Source: Roseimaritima multifibrata (GTDB lineage Bacteria; Planctomycetota; Planctomycetia; Pirellulales; Pirellulaceae). Taken from it: a DNA stretch of 64,000 nucleotides. Within the stretch, counting starts at the first letter, position 1. Every line of letters begins with the position of its first letter. The stretch is taken from contig NZ_CP036262.1 in the NCBI RefSeq assembly GCF_007741495.1, positions 1,488,001 to 1,552,000 of the forward strand, given 5' to 3'. The position numbers and the translations under genes are program-made. Below are positions 34,070 to 43,307 of this stretch, piece by piece. The notes under the pieces are model-generated. The model saw only the letters and a program-made list of their open reading frames with translations. It searched no databases and was not told where the DNA came from.

Positions 34070-35965
34070 TTAAAACGGTTTGGTGGCATCCTCTGCAAAT
34101 TCTATTTGATCCCCGTCAACCATTCTCGTTGCAACTTCCTTCATCTCTCTTTCGATTAGTCTATCGAGTGTCCAACCCTGAGCAAACTTTGCTGAGTTAG
34201 ATTTAGGAAGCTGGTCGCTTCTCAGGTCTCGAACTCTAACCTTTGCCGGCATGGCGGCTCCTTCTCCCACAAAAATAGCCTCTTGCTGCGCGAGATTCGG
34301 AAGCGCCTTCGTCATGCCCGAAAGCCCATCCGGAAGAAACCTTGCTACTTGCTGCTGATCTCCGGCGTTAGTCAATCGAAGAACTAACCATGTTCCGCAC
34401 TGCGCAATTACAGTGCTCTCAATATCTGAAGGACGTTGACTGACGAGCATAAGGCCAATCCCATATTTTCGTCCTTCTCTTGCGATGCGACGAATTGCAA
34501 CCTGGGCTGCTGCGTATTCCGCTTCACCTCGGTCGGGAACATAGCGATGAGCCTCTTCGCATACTAAAAGGACAGGGTCTCGTTTCCGTTCAGTGTCTGT
34601 TTGGTAGAGTTTGTATTGAAACAATAGCCGTGCAAGCATTGATGCGAGTGGGCCAGCGACTTCGTTAGGAAGTCCAGAAATGTCGAGTATCCGAATAGGC
34701 TTTTCTGATCCATCTGCTGCTTGCGATGGACCTACGAGTTGGCCGATAATTTGCTCAAGTCGGAGGCTGTTTTTCGCCCAATTTGACATGAGGAAATCGA
34801 TTCGTGGGTCTCGCCTTATAACAGACAGCTTGTCAATAATCGACTTGAACGACCTGGAAAATTCCGTCGCTGTTATAGGTCTCATCGTTCCTTTATTGTC
34901 TCTAGCAGCTTGCATGAACAGAATATGCCGATAAAGCTCATCGAGGCAAAAGGGACGCGGTTTGTCTCGATCGAATGACAAAAGCCGATCTGAATGTGAA
35001 GCGGTTTTGGGACGGGGGGAATCAAACTCAAGTCCATCCGTTGGTGCAGGGCTGCCATGGCTAGATGGAGCCTTGTCAACGAGTCCGGCAGCCACCATGC
35101 GAGCGTGGGTTAACGCTTTGTAAATGATATTGTTTTGAGACGTTGCTTCCTGTTCTGTCTTGCCGATTACAAGCATCCGAAATTCGTCTGCTGACATCAG
35201 CCAGTAAGGTAAGCTGATAGGTTCCCCTGTCGCAGCCTCATTGTTCAGTGGGTCGTAAGCACGGTAACGAACCGAACAACTTTCAAACGCTCGGCCGTAT
35301 TCACCATGCGGGTCGAGGATCACAATCCTGGGATCAGAACGACTTCCGTTGGGCTGCTTATGTTCCACCATGCTGTGGAGCAGCGCGGCGACTGCACCAG
35401 ATTTTCCTGAGCCAGTTGATCCGAGGACGGCACAATGCATCCCCAGCATTTTGTCTACGTTGGCTCGACATACGGCATTGTCTGCGCCGGAATAGTGAGC
35501 GAAAGCCACCAGAGGGCTGTAGTTTTCGTCGCATCGATCAGCTTCTGCGGTATCGTAAATCGATAGAGTTTCCTCTCGAGTCAATAAGTGAACGGTCTGA
35601 CGTGGTAAGGGATAGGTGGTAACCCCTCTTGATAGGTGGAGCTTGGCATCTGTTGAGTTCCAGACAGCTTCAGCGAACAATTCGACTTCCATCAGTCGCT
35701 GGTCTGCTTCCGGTGGAATCGGTGACTGCAGATCTGTTTGTTCTTCTGATCGCATCCGTAATAAAGTCACGAATCCAAAAATCAGTTTTCGACCAAAGTG
35801 AATTTTAACCATGCTCCCAATCTGACCGATGGGATAAACCCTTCCTTCGTGGGTCCTGGTTAGTTCCGTCACATCACCTGAAAGTTCGACCTTGATTGAG
35901 GAGCCCGTAACCTCGACGATATCACCTACTTTCAGGTCTGCAACTAATTCAAAAGTACTACTCAT
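34070..35965 (-). CDS. HerA-family ATPase of a SIR2-HerA defence pair
   Basis: This 631-residue hexameric translocase-type ATPase has an N-terminal beta-barrel (HAS-barrel-like, residues 1-90: DLKVGDIVEVTGSSIKVEL). Walker A is LGSTGSGKSGAVAALLHS near residue 185, followed by ILDPHGEYG. Walker B is LVCEEAHRYVPDRGEAEY, and the arginine-bearing IAREGRKYGIGLMLVSQRPSDIE is typical of HerA. The frame opens upstream to 36022, but I choose the ATG at 35965 because it overlaps the SIR2 stop as TGATG. The known SIR2-HerA (Nezha-like) systems couple HerA to an NAD-degrading effector and stop phage infection. Pairing and order match. Confidence 0.92.
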   Translation of the reverse strand: MSSTFELVADLKVGDIVEVTGSSIKVELSGDVTELTRTHEGRVYPIGQIGSMVKIHFGRKLIFGFVTLLRMRSEEQTDLQSPIPPEADQRLMEVELFAEAVWNSTDAKLHLSRGVTTYPLPRQTVHLLTREETLSIYDTAEADRCDENYSPLVAFAHYSGADNAVCRANVDKMLGMHCAVLGSTGSGKSGAVAALLHSMVEHKQPNGSRSDPRIVILDPHGEYGRAFESCSVRYRAYDPLNNEAATGEPISLPYWLMSADEFRMLVIGKTEQEATSQNNIIYKALTHARMVAAGLVDKAPSSHGSPAPTDGLEFDSPRPKTASHSDRLLSFDRDKPRPFCLDELYRHILFMQAARDNKGTMRPITATEFSRSFKSIIDKLSVIRRDPRIDFLMSNWAKNSLRLEQIIGQLVGPSQAADGSEKPIRILDISGLPNEVAGPLASMLARLLFQYKLYQTDTERKRDPVLLVCEEAHRYVPDRGEAEYAAAQVAIRRIAREGRKYGIGLMLVSQRPSDIESTVIAQCGTWLVLRLTNAGDQQQVARFLPDGLSGMTKALPNLAQQEAIFVGEGAAMPAKVRVRDLRSDQLPKSNSAKFAQGWTLDRLIEREMKEVATRMVDGDQIEFAEDATKPF

Positions 35966-37137
35966 CAGACACACGCCTCCGGTCCACTCTGTAATAATCG
36001 AGTCACCCCATCGAGTTTCCACCAGCCAAGTGTTTGTTCTTTTAGTGGTTGGGCAAATGGACCATTACCACCTACGAAAATCCCTTTCTCGGTAATGACG
36101 TACAATCGCTTGCACCAAGTCGAATTGGCCCAGTCATTTAGTACTCCGCTCATTTTTGATGCAAACGCCAAGATTGTCGTCTTGTTTTCGCGACGTTCCA
36201 TTGCCAGTTGGATTTCCTGGTTGATGTGTTCGTCGCCAAAGCTGTATCCGCAAATTGCAAATACGTTTTCCTTGGTGCTGTTTAGTGATCTGCGAAGCAG
36301 GTCAAATTGAGAAGCAAATGGGTCACGTTGCGTCGCTACATATTTCGTAGATTGGGGGTAGATAAGAACTCGCGAAGTTTTTTCAGGATACACGTCACTG
36401 TCCCGCACTCGCCAAACTCTACCGTCGGATCCTAGGTGCCAGTCTATCGACCCGTGCAACTTAATGACTTGCGCTCGAATTCCGCTGACGGGCTCATCGT
36501 CTCCAAATCGTAAAGATCTAAAACCAATTGCTCCACCTTCGAAACCGTCCCAGTATGAAATACACTCCATAGCCAGTGCATCTTCAATAAGTGTGTCGTA
36601 GTTCGTCGTGAAAATTCGTACAGGTTTTCTGCGTTTGTCAACATTCGTCTGCCGGTGATTAAACACAGCACGAACAAAAGCAGTTTGATTGTCGATGGTG
36701 ACAATCGGAGCGTGTGATGTTCCAACTCTCTCGGGGCGATCTTCTCCGTTGTAAGCAATATAGCCCCAGCGAACAGTTTCAGCGATTGAACAAAGAAGTC
36801 GTCGATGGAACTCTTCGAGCGTAGTAAGGTCGAATTTCGCCTTGCCAAACTGAACTTGCTTGTTTTTGCATCGCTCAGCGATTGCTCTGCGGTCTGCAAT
36901 ATGGCTTAAAATGTGCTCAATATGACAGTGTGGGTCAAGTTCTTCTTGTATTCCCGCTAACGCCTGGCCATCTGGCGCTTCGTTTGCTCGAGCAATTACC
37001 CGATCCGTTAGCGCCCTCATTAGCGGGATCCCTGAGTCGATGCTCGTGCCTGCTCCGAATAACCAAGATTGGTTGCTAGAACTTAATAAGTTATCCAGCT
37101 GTTGCAGCACATCAGACGTTCCGTTCTCTAATTCCAT
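35965..37137 (-). CDS. SIR2-domain effector of a SIR2-HerA defence pair
   Basis: The product is 390 residues. The Rossmann NAD-binding motif LFGAGTSIDSGIP lies at residues 32-44. TTNYDTLIEDAL holds the conserved Asn-Tyr-Asp, VIKLHGSIDWHLG the catalytic-region His, and FAICGYSFGDEHINQEI the late NAD-pocket segment. Such SIR2 proteins hydrolyse NAD to abort infection. It is the first gene of the two-gene unit and its stop overlaps the herA start. It lies 315 bases downstream of the unknown gene at 37453, so it may belong to the same defence transcript as the BREX block or have its own promoter in that gap. Confidence 0.92.
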   Translation of the reverse strand: MELENGTSDVLQQLDNLLSSSNQSWLFGAGTSIDSGIPLMRALTDRVIARANEAPDGQALAGIQEELDPHCHIEHILSHIADRRAIAERCKNKQVQFGKAKFDLTTLEEFHRRLLCSIAETVRWGYIAYNGEDRPERVGTSHAPIVTIDNQTAFVRAVFNHRQTNVDKRRKPVRIFTTNYDTLIEDALAMECISYWDGFEGGAIGFRSLRFGDDEPVSGIRAQVIKLHGSIDWHLGSDGRVWRVRDSDVYPEKTSRVLIYPQSTKYVATQRDPFASQFDLLRRSLNSTKENVFAICGYSFGDEHINQEIQLAMERRENKTTILAFASKMSGVLNDWANSTWCKRLYVITEKGIFVGGNGPFAQPLKEQTLGWWKLDGVTRLLQSGPEACV

Positions 37138-37423
37138 CCTAAGTCACCATAGTGTTTTTCATGTTCGTGAGGTGCGATCAATATAGCCACTTCTTACGCC
37201 CTAAAGAGAAGTGGGTAGGTTTCTTTCTCGCCTGCTTCTCGTCTGGTATCTTTGAGGAAAAAGGCCCTTGAAGTTAAGCTTTATGGGTTTCGGGCGCACT
37301 CGCTGAGCGACGTCGAAATCGCGGTTTGCTGTATGGATAGTCAAATGGTGGTCTCCAGCCGTTACCGCTAGGACGAGTAGGCGTCAACCATTAGGCGGAG
37401 GCATTTTTCAAGAAAGCCGCACT
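37138..37423. other. intergenic region upstream of SIR2
   Basis: This stretch of about 300 bases is without recognisable gene. It is the likely promoter region of the SIR2-HerA operon, though I could not define a promoter. A short minus-strand frame at 37368-37598 is a shadow of the neighbouring gene. Confidence 0.4.
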
Positions 37424-37452
37424 GGAACCCCGGTAATCTGCATTTAGGCACC

Positions 37453-38424
37453 TCAGCCAGTTTTTCCATAGGCAATGAGTATCCTCGCGGTATCTTGTCC
37501 ATCAATAACCAGCAGGCTCGCTTGTTTTCCAAGTCGTCGCAGATTTTGTGCTTTCTGTTCTGCATCCCGAACAACCGACTCCGAAATCTTGCCAACAAAC
37601 TGAATAGAAAAAATCTCGGCTGGCGAGTCGAACAGCTTCAACAGTTGGTTCCCTTGAGATCCACAGTGTTTGATCTCAAGCGTTGAGACCTTAACTCCTG
37701 GCCCTTTCAACATGAATGCGGTTGGTACTCGTAATCCATCCAAAATGACATTTGCAGTAATGAGGTCGTTCAGTTCAGCAGGGGAGTGTCGGGACGTAAA
37801 TGGGATATCAAGGATCTCCTCGAATGCCGTGCGAATTCTGTCTTCGGGCCAATCGAGTACACCATTTCTTAGCATTCCATTTGCCGCCCTGGAGGAAACG
37901 TCCTTCACGAGGGAGAACGAATCTAAATCGTCAACATGCAGCCGATGTGGCCGAGTCAGATCATGCTGCAACTCGTTTTTCTGCTGGTCGATCCAGTCTC
38001 GCAATTCATAAATTGCGTTTCTAACAGCAAGCGAAATGTCGTCTTTTAGCTCCTGCTCGAAGCCTTCTCGCCGTGCACTCCCCAGTGGTAACTGTCCACT
38101 GGCTACCAACAGCTTTCGAAAATTGCGTCCTGGTTGAGCTTTCTTGTCAGCGGGTAGTCTTGCGATCCCGAGTTCCCTGCACAGGCTGGTTGCCGCCACG
38201 TTCAGTGCGTGGTCACGCGTGATCTTCTGATGAGATTGAGGAATAGGAATGTCCTTAGGGCAAATGCCATCCGCCGCTTCCAATTCACAGTCAGGCCATT
38301 GACAGTCACGTAAAGCACATTCGTAATGGCTCTCTACAGAAAAGTGTTGCTCATAGTAAAATCTGAGTTGGTCATCAAAATCGTCGTACAGCCTGATCAG
38401 TTCAGAAAACGCTGTTTTGCACAT
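37453..38424 (-). CDS. uncharacterised protein, possible PD-(D/E)XK-type C-terminus
   Basis: I do not recognise this 323-residue protein. The first half is helical with several Cys (CALRDCQWPDCELEA, then GICPKDIPIP; a possible zinc site) and basic-charged helices (RDWIDQQKNELQHDL). The C-terminal third (LDGLRVPTAFMLKGPG, then KVSTLEIKHCGSQG, then IFSIQFVGKISESVV) has an L-E-I-K and later beta strands that could be a restriction-endonuclease-like core. The ATG at 38424 is preferred; a TTG 19 codons upstream extends it to 342. It lies 160 bases after brxL on the same strand, in the defence block. Confidence 0.6.
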   Translation of the reverse strand: MCKTAFSELIRLYDDFDDQLRFYYEQHFSVESHYECALRDCQWPDCELEAADGICPKDIPIPQSHQKITRDHALNVAATSLCRELGIARLPADKKAQPGRNFRKLLVASGQLPLGSARREGFEQELKDDISLAVRNAIYELRDWIDQQKNELQHDLTRPHRLHVDDLDSFSLVKDVSSRAANGMLRNGVLDWPEDRIRTAFEEILDIPFTSRHSPAELNDLITANVILDGLRVPTAFMLKGPGVKVSTLEIKHCGSQGNQLLKLFDSPAEIFSIQFVGKISESVVRDAEQKAQNLRRLGKQASLLVIDGQDTARILIAYGKTG

Positions 38425-38586
38425 TGCGTTTGTCTCGTTAGGGGGAACTTCCGACTCTTGCCTCGAAATTATTCTACTCAAGCAATCGTGAACGCTTCGT
38501 GATTAATCAGCTGTCCTGATAAACGAATTCGCAAGACACCTTTTCCGCCAAGCTGCGAGCTTCGTTAGCGAGCCGACCTGACTATC

Positions 38587-40635
38587 TTACTGCCGTAAGT
38601 ACGTCACTTCGAAGGCTTTGCAGGATCGGTGTTTTTGTAGGCGGTTGGAAATTGCAAAAGAATCGTTCGTGTCGTAGCGTTGGAAAACATCGAGGCCTCG
38701 GTCCAGGAGGATCTTCCATCCAGTGTCCGTGACGATGTGTCGAGCATGAATCGTCGTATCGAATGTCCATGAAAACAGGATTCCGATAGGCAGACAGTTC
38801 TTCTGGATTTTTTCAAAAAACTCGAGCTGCTTTTCGGGGCTGAATTCTTCTTCAGACGTGAGCAATTCGATTTCGACTCGTTCGTCATCGGGCTTTACAC
38901 GAGCTATCGTCTCGATGAATTCCATCAAGTTGCGTGCTTGATGAAAAATTCGGACATATGGATCCGTTAATACGATCTTTTTCGCACCTACAACGTAAGG
39001 TCCAAATAAAGTGTCGAAGTCGATGCCTCGTTGATTCTCTTTCACCGTTACGTGCCCTTCTTCTGCCCCCGACTTTGCTGCCGTCGGCGATTGTTTTGTT
39101 GGCTCGATCTTGTGTGCTACCTCCTCTGTATCAGATTCGGGCTCGCCACTCTTGTAATAAATTGCTGGATACAACTCCTCTTCAAGCGTCTTCACCACCT
39201 CTTCCTGCCCCTCGGCGTTTGTGTAAGCGAAACGCACGTCAGCATACGTTTGATCGATACGCATTAGCTGGTCTTTGACTCGTTTCCGGCCCTCTATCGC
39301 AAACACGAGCAATTCTTCTAGCTCTTTCGTCGTTGCGTCTTGGTTTGGAAAAATGATCTTTACCAATCCCGAGAACGTTTTGTTGATCGCGTCGCGATCA
39401 CGAGTTGAGATCTGTTCGGAGAGCTGGAAATCGTTTGCGTAGAGATGTGAGTAATCGAAGTTGCGTTGTTGCTTAAGAATCTCGGCTAGGTAATCGACCA
39501 CGAAGCCGAAGTCTGACGTGTACATATCGCCGCGTAGAATATCAACTTCCCAGCCAGGAACAAAGAAATGCATTCGATCCAAGAATGCCGAGTCATGGAA
39601 CTTTGTCGGTAGCTCGTCGAATAAGTCGCTGTGCCGGAGCATGTGAGCGACTGTGTGTTGTGTATTGCCAACGAACGCCATCGATGCTTCGGCGCCAAGC
39701 GTTTCAATACCTCGTGAGAACGTCTTGTTGGCCATGTAATTTTTCATGATATCGACGAGCGATTTGTCGACACGTTTGGCCTTGCCTGCGAATTCGTCGA
39801 ATGCGACACAGTCCCAGTATCCCACTAGGCCAATTTTATAAGGGGCACGATTCTCGACAAATAATTTTGGTACGGACACCTCGCCCCCCGAAATCAGCAT
39901 GCCATGAGGCGAGAACTCGCCATAGATATGCGATTTGCCTGTCCCTTTAGGCCCCAATTCGATCAAGTTGTAATTGCGTTCGCAGAATGGAATCAATCGC
40001 ACCAGTTGCAGAAACTTGCTGCGACGCCCAAATGCGTCTGGGGTAAAGCCAATGCTTTGGATGAGAGTGTCAATCCATTCGTCGGTCGTGAACTGCTTTC
40101 GTGCAGCCAAGTACCCGTCGAAATCGAAGCTGGAAAGCTGAATCGGTTTCAGTGACTCTAAAACCCACGGTATCGATTTATCGTCGTCGTCGTGCTGGTA
40201 TTCGATATCGGCGATGCACCAAACACCACCCACGAGCAATTTTTGATGCTTTTTCACGGTGCTGGCCGGCACCGCCACTTTGTTGATTCCGAGGTTGGCG
40301 AAAGTGGCTTCGTAAATATCATGCTTGTCATTCAAATTGACACTGATTCGATCGATTACTTTTCGCAGTTTTTTCTCGCGGATTTGTGAACGAACCAACC
40401 CCGCTTCACTTCGCGTCACGTAATGCTTGGCAACGATGTCCTTGACAGTTTCGATTCCCGTTTCAATCGAGTTTTCGTCGGCCGTCGCGCAGTATTGGCC
40501 AAGCAAGTATTCGAGCACGTAAGACGGCAGGACCGCATTTCCTTTAACGGCTTTGACCAAATCTTTGCGAACAACGAGACCGCCAAAATGTTCGTTGATT
40601 TTTCTGTCGAGCGGGCTCATTTGGGATGGGCTCAT
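38587..40635 (-). CDS. brxL: BrxL, Lon-like AAA+ protein of type 1 BREX
   Basis: The product is 682 residues, normal length for BrxL. The family start is MSPLDRKINEHFGGLVVRKDL, with PSYVLEYLLGQYCA. The AAA+ core has Walker A IELGPKGTGKSHIYGEF near residue 235, Walker B CVAFDEFAGKAK, and sensor-like AFVGNTQHTVAH. The C-terminal Lon-like domain follows (VTVKENQRGIDF and downstream). BrxL is one of the core type 1 BREX proteins needed for phage exclusion. Two starts are possible, ATG 40635 and ATG 40620 (MSPLDRK). It is the last BREX core gene here, downstream of pglZ by 99 bases that hold a decayed small gene. Confidence 0.95.
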   Translation of the reverse strand: MSPSQMSPLDRKINEHFGGLVVRKDLVKAVKGNAVLPSYVLEYLLGQYCATADENSIETGIETVKDIVAKHYVTRSEAGLVRSQIREKKLRKVIDRISVNLNDKHDIYEATFANLGINKVAVPASTVKKHQKLLVGGVWCIADIEYQHDDDDKSIPWVLESLKPIQLSSFDFDGYLAARKQFTTDEWIDTLIQSIGFTPDAFGRRSKFLQLVRLIPFCERNYNLIELGPKGTGKSHIYGEFSPHGMLISGGEVSVPKLFVENRAPYKIGLVGYWDCVAFDEFAGKAKRVDKSLVDIMKNYMANKTFSRGIETLGAEASMAFVGNTQHTVAHMLRHSDLFDELPTKFHDSAFLDRMHFFVPGWEVDILRGDMYTSDFGFVVDYLAEILKQQRNFDYSHLYANDFQLSEQISTRDRDAINKTFSGLVKIIFPNQDATTKELEELLVFAIEGRKRVKDQLMRIDQTYADVRFAYTNAEGQEEVVKTLEEELYPAIYYKSGEPESDTEEVAHKIEPTKQSPTAAKSGAEEGHVTVKENQRGIDFDTLFGPYVVGAKKIVLTDPYVRIFHQARNLMEFIETIARVKPDDERVEIELLTSEEEFSPEKQLEFFEKIQKNCLPIGILFSWTFDTTIHARHIVTDTGWKILLDRGLDVFQRYDTNDSFAISNRLQKHRSCKAFEVTYLRQ

Positions 40636-40738
40636 TTTGGATTTCCGATTCTCGATTTTGGATTATTTGCGCGAATGGTTTTTTGTGAGGCGACGACCAT
40701 TGCGGTAATTTCGTCGAACTCTTTGAGAAGTTCGTTAG
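40630..40738 (-). pseudogene. remnant C-terminus of a four-helix-bundle protein
   Basis: A frame without start reads LTNELLKEFDEITAMVVASQ then KTIRANN and ends in TGA overlapping the brxL ATG (ATGA). It resembles the last helix of the S23/four-helix-bundle proteins that often sit in defence loci. The upstream part would lie inside pglZ, so it is a leftover end. Confidence 0.4.
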
Positions 40739-43251
40739 TCAAAATCGCTTGTAAAGGACCGCCGTAACGTGAACGGCACTGATTTGTAATCCTTGAACTG
40801 CGAAGTATCCGAGATCGGTTCTTCCATCTTCAGCATGATCTGCTGCTGGTTGTAATTGTCGGCTTGTTTGGACAGTAGCAATCGCACCTTTAGTTCTCGC
40901 TCGCGAGCGTTCTCGCTGGTCAGATCGAAAGCCAGTTCATGGCTGTCCGAAATCAGTTCTCCATCGGTTGCGTATAAACCGACTCGTAAATGGCGTGCCT
41001 GCACTTTTTCGGTTACTGGTTCCGACTGATAGAAGACCAATGCCAGCTGGCCCGTGGAGATCACGCTCGATGGCGTCGGAATCATGTCTACGTTCACCGC
41101 AGACACGTCCGACCCACGGCTCTTCTTGATCTCGATCACCGGGATAACTATTTCCTGCAACGTGCTCCCCCCATGCATGAATCGGGTGCTGCTTCCGCTC
41201 TTGCGGAAACGATTGATAGACTTCGGGACGGCAATCTGCAAATCGCCATCCAAGCCCAGTGCTTCAGATGAATAGAGATTTGCTCCCCCCGACACTTTTA
41301 AGTCTCGTCCCACGATAAATCGCCGGTCCGACGCCAAAATCTCTCCCTCGACCTGGGCCGCTGAGAAATCGCTCTCATCCACTTCATCCTGATACAAGAA
41401 TCCATGGTCAGCAGTCACCACCACATTCGTGGCGTTCGCACTGGTCAGCTTTCGCACCACGCGAACCACGTCTTCCATGGCTGTCTCAGCCGCTTCAAAC
41501 GCTTTACGCTCTGTCTTTTGAGTGTGTCCGATTTGATCGATCGAGTTGTGATAGATGTAGATCACGTCGTGGTCGCGGACCAGTGCTCGGACCTCCTCTT
41601 TGTTTTTATCCAAGATGTCGACTGCCTGCACAGCGAGTGCTGAGGCATCGGAAGCGATGCTCTTCGCGGCAGCTTTCAGTATTTTGTCACGGTTCACAGT
41701 GCCTGCGGTCGAAACGTCGTCCGCAATCACCGTGGTCGATTTGTCCTCCTGGATTCGTAATTGTTTGTGAGGCAGCAGTGCCCCCATCCCCAGTTGCGTG
41801 TAACTGGGAAGCGTAGTGATCATGTGATCCAGCTCGGCTTCAAATCGATCTTCCTGACGTACCCGTCGACATAATTCCTCGCCGACCTCGAAACGCATTG
41901 CATCCGAGATGATTACATAGACCTTTTTGTTCTTCTCCAATACGCGGCGCACGTATTTGTCAAAGAATCCGGTTTGCGAACGATTGCCTGGGATCCCCCA
42001 TTTTTCCAATCCGTCCACTAATTCCTGCCACCGATCCCCCAGAGGCATCAAAAACGTGTTCGTGTACCGTTTGCAGATCTCGTTGGTCAGCGGTCCCAAC
42101 AACGTCGCCCCGCCCGATTTGACGTTGTGGAAAATGAATTTCCGATAGACCTGGTCCAGCCTGTAGAACGATTGAATATAGGCCGATACGCCCTGCTGGA
42201 GTGAATCCAATTGAATTGAGAGTGTGTCGAGCAAATGCAGCAACTGGGCCGCATGATCCACTGCTTCATAGTAGTGTTCGTACTGCGCATACCAGTGTCC
42301 GCGACGTCGGCCACGGATCAACTGAGTGCACTCGCCAGAGGAGATCGTCTTTTTTCCGACTGCCGACGCCAGTTCGCTCAGAATTCGTTGGTCAACAAAC
42401 TCAAAGTAATCCACTTCAGCCAGAGCTTTCAGATCACGGTTTTCAAGATCCGAGGAAATGCTTAGCATTTCGGCAGCCTGATGGGACAGAGTTTTAAACG
42501 CTGCTTCATGGTTTCGTGAGTCCTTCCATCTTTTCAGAAAGACAAGGGCTTCGCTTCCGAACCGAACTTCGCCGCCGACGTCCATACGGTAACAGGACTT
42601 GAATAGCTCGATCGCAAAATCCTTCACGGTGGGCGAATCGGCCGCGTACTGGTAGACGTTCTTGGTTTGCTCCCACAGAAATCCATCAAGTCCACATTTG
42701 CCGATCAGGTCGTAACGCTTTGCACCATCCCCCTTGGCAAGTTCGGCAAGCAGGTTCTCGATCACGCTATCCAAACGCGGTTCGCTGTCTGCACAATCGG
42801 CGCAGACGCCCAGCATCTTCATTGCGACCTGAGTCAATGTGTCGTTCTTGGTGACCTTCTTCTTCAGCGAGTCACGGCGTTTGGCACTATTGAAAAAGAA
42901 CTCATGCCGCGAAACCAATGGCCGGAACTCATAGGGCAACTCTAACTCCGTCAGCCACAGTGAAGCCTTGTCGGTGCGAAAATCGGTGTGAGCCAACTGG
43001 ACATCGAGCAGCCAGTTTTCCTTGTCCTCTGGAGGACCGCCGGTTTTGAAGACGAGGAACTTCTGCTTCGACTGCTGCCGTAGCATTCGGTACTTCAGCC
43101 CGAATTCGTTGTTGACGATTTCAACTTTTTCGACACCGGCGACCTCGACGGCGTCAAAGTCTTTGCGCAGTGAATCCTCTTCGTCGTACCAGAAGACGAT
43201 ACGATGTTTCGTGAAGAGTTTTTCGAGAGCTTGAATTATGCGTTCGGACAT
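40735..43251 (-). CDS. pglZ: PglZ, type 1 BREX phosphatase-fold protein
   Basis: This 838-residue PglZ has the alkaline-phosphatase fold. The BREX type A N-terminus (TKHRIVFWYDEED) is visible. The metal-binding motif ATNVVVTADHGFLYQDEVD lies in the phosphatase core, with YVIISDAMRFEVGEEL and VIYIYHNSIDQIGHT matching the other metal-ligand blocks. PglZ is one of the two most conserved BREX proteins, and its biochemical substrate is not settled. It follows the TPR-PIN gene by 56 bases and precedes brxL. All expected acidic/His residues appear present. Length fits the family. Confidence 0.95.
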   Translation of the reverse strand: MSERIIQALEKLFTKHRIVFWYDEEDSLRKDFDAVEVAGVEKVEIVNNEFGLKYRMLRQQSKQKFLVFKTGGPPEDKENWLLDVQLAHTDFRTDKASLWLTELELPYEFRPLVSRHEFFFNSAKRRDSLKKKVTKNDTLTQVAMKMLGVCADCADSEPRLDSVIENLLAELAKGDGAKRYDLIGKCGLDGFLWEQTKNVYQYAADSPTVKDFAIELFKSCYRMDVGGEVRFGSEALVFLKRWKDSRNHEAAFKTLSHQAAEMLSISSDLENRDLKALAEVDYFEFVDQRILSELASAVGKKTISSGECTQLIRGRRRGHWYAQYEHYYEAVDHAAQLLHLLDTLSIQLDSLQQGVSAYIQSFYRLDQVYRKFIFHNVKSGGATLLGPLTNEICKRYTNTFLMPLGDRWQELVDGLEKWGIPGNRSQTGFFDKYVRRVLEKNKKVYVIISDAMRFEVGEELCRRVRQEDRFEAELDHMITTLPSYTQLGMGALLPHKQLRIQEDKSTTVIADDVSTAGTVNRDKILKAAAKSIASDASALAVQAVDILDKNKEEVRALVRDHDVIYIYHNSIDQIGHTQKTERKAFEAAETAMEDVVRVVRKLTSANATNVVVTADHGFLYQDEVDESDFSAAQVEGEILASDRRFIVGRDLKVSGGANLYSSEALGLDGDLQIAVPKSINRFRKSGSSTRFMHGGSTLQEIVIPVIEIKKSRGSDVSAVNVDMIPTPSSVISTGQLALVFYQSEPVTEKVQARHLRVGLYATDGELISDSHELAFDLTSENARERELKVRLLLSKQADNYNQQQIMLKMEEPISDTSQFKDYKSVPFTLRRSFTSDFD

Positions 43252-43307
43252 ATTGTTTCAGTTTGCGTACAGTATCATTCTAAAATGTCGAAATCGACGG
43301 TCGGCAG

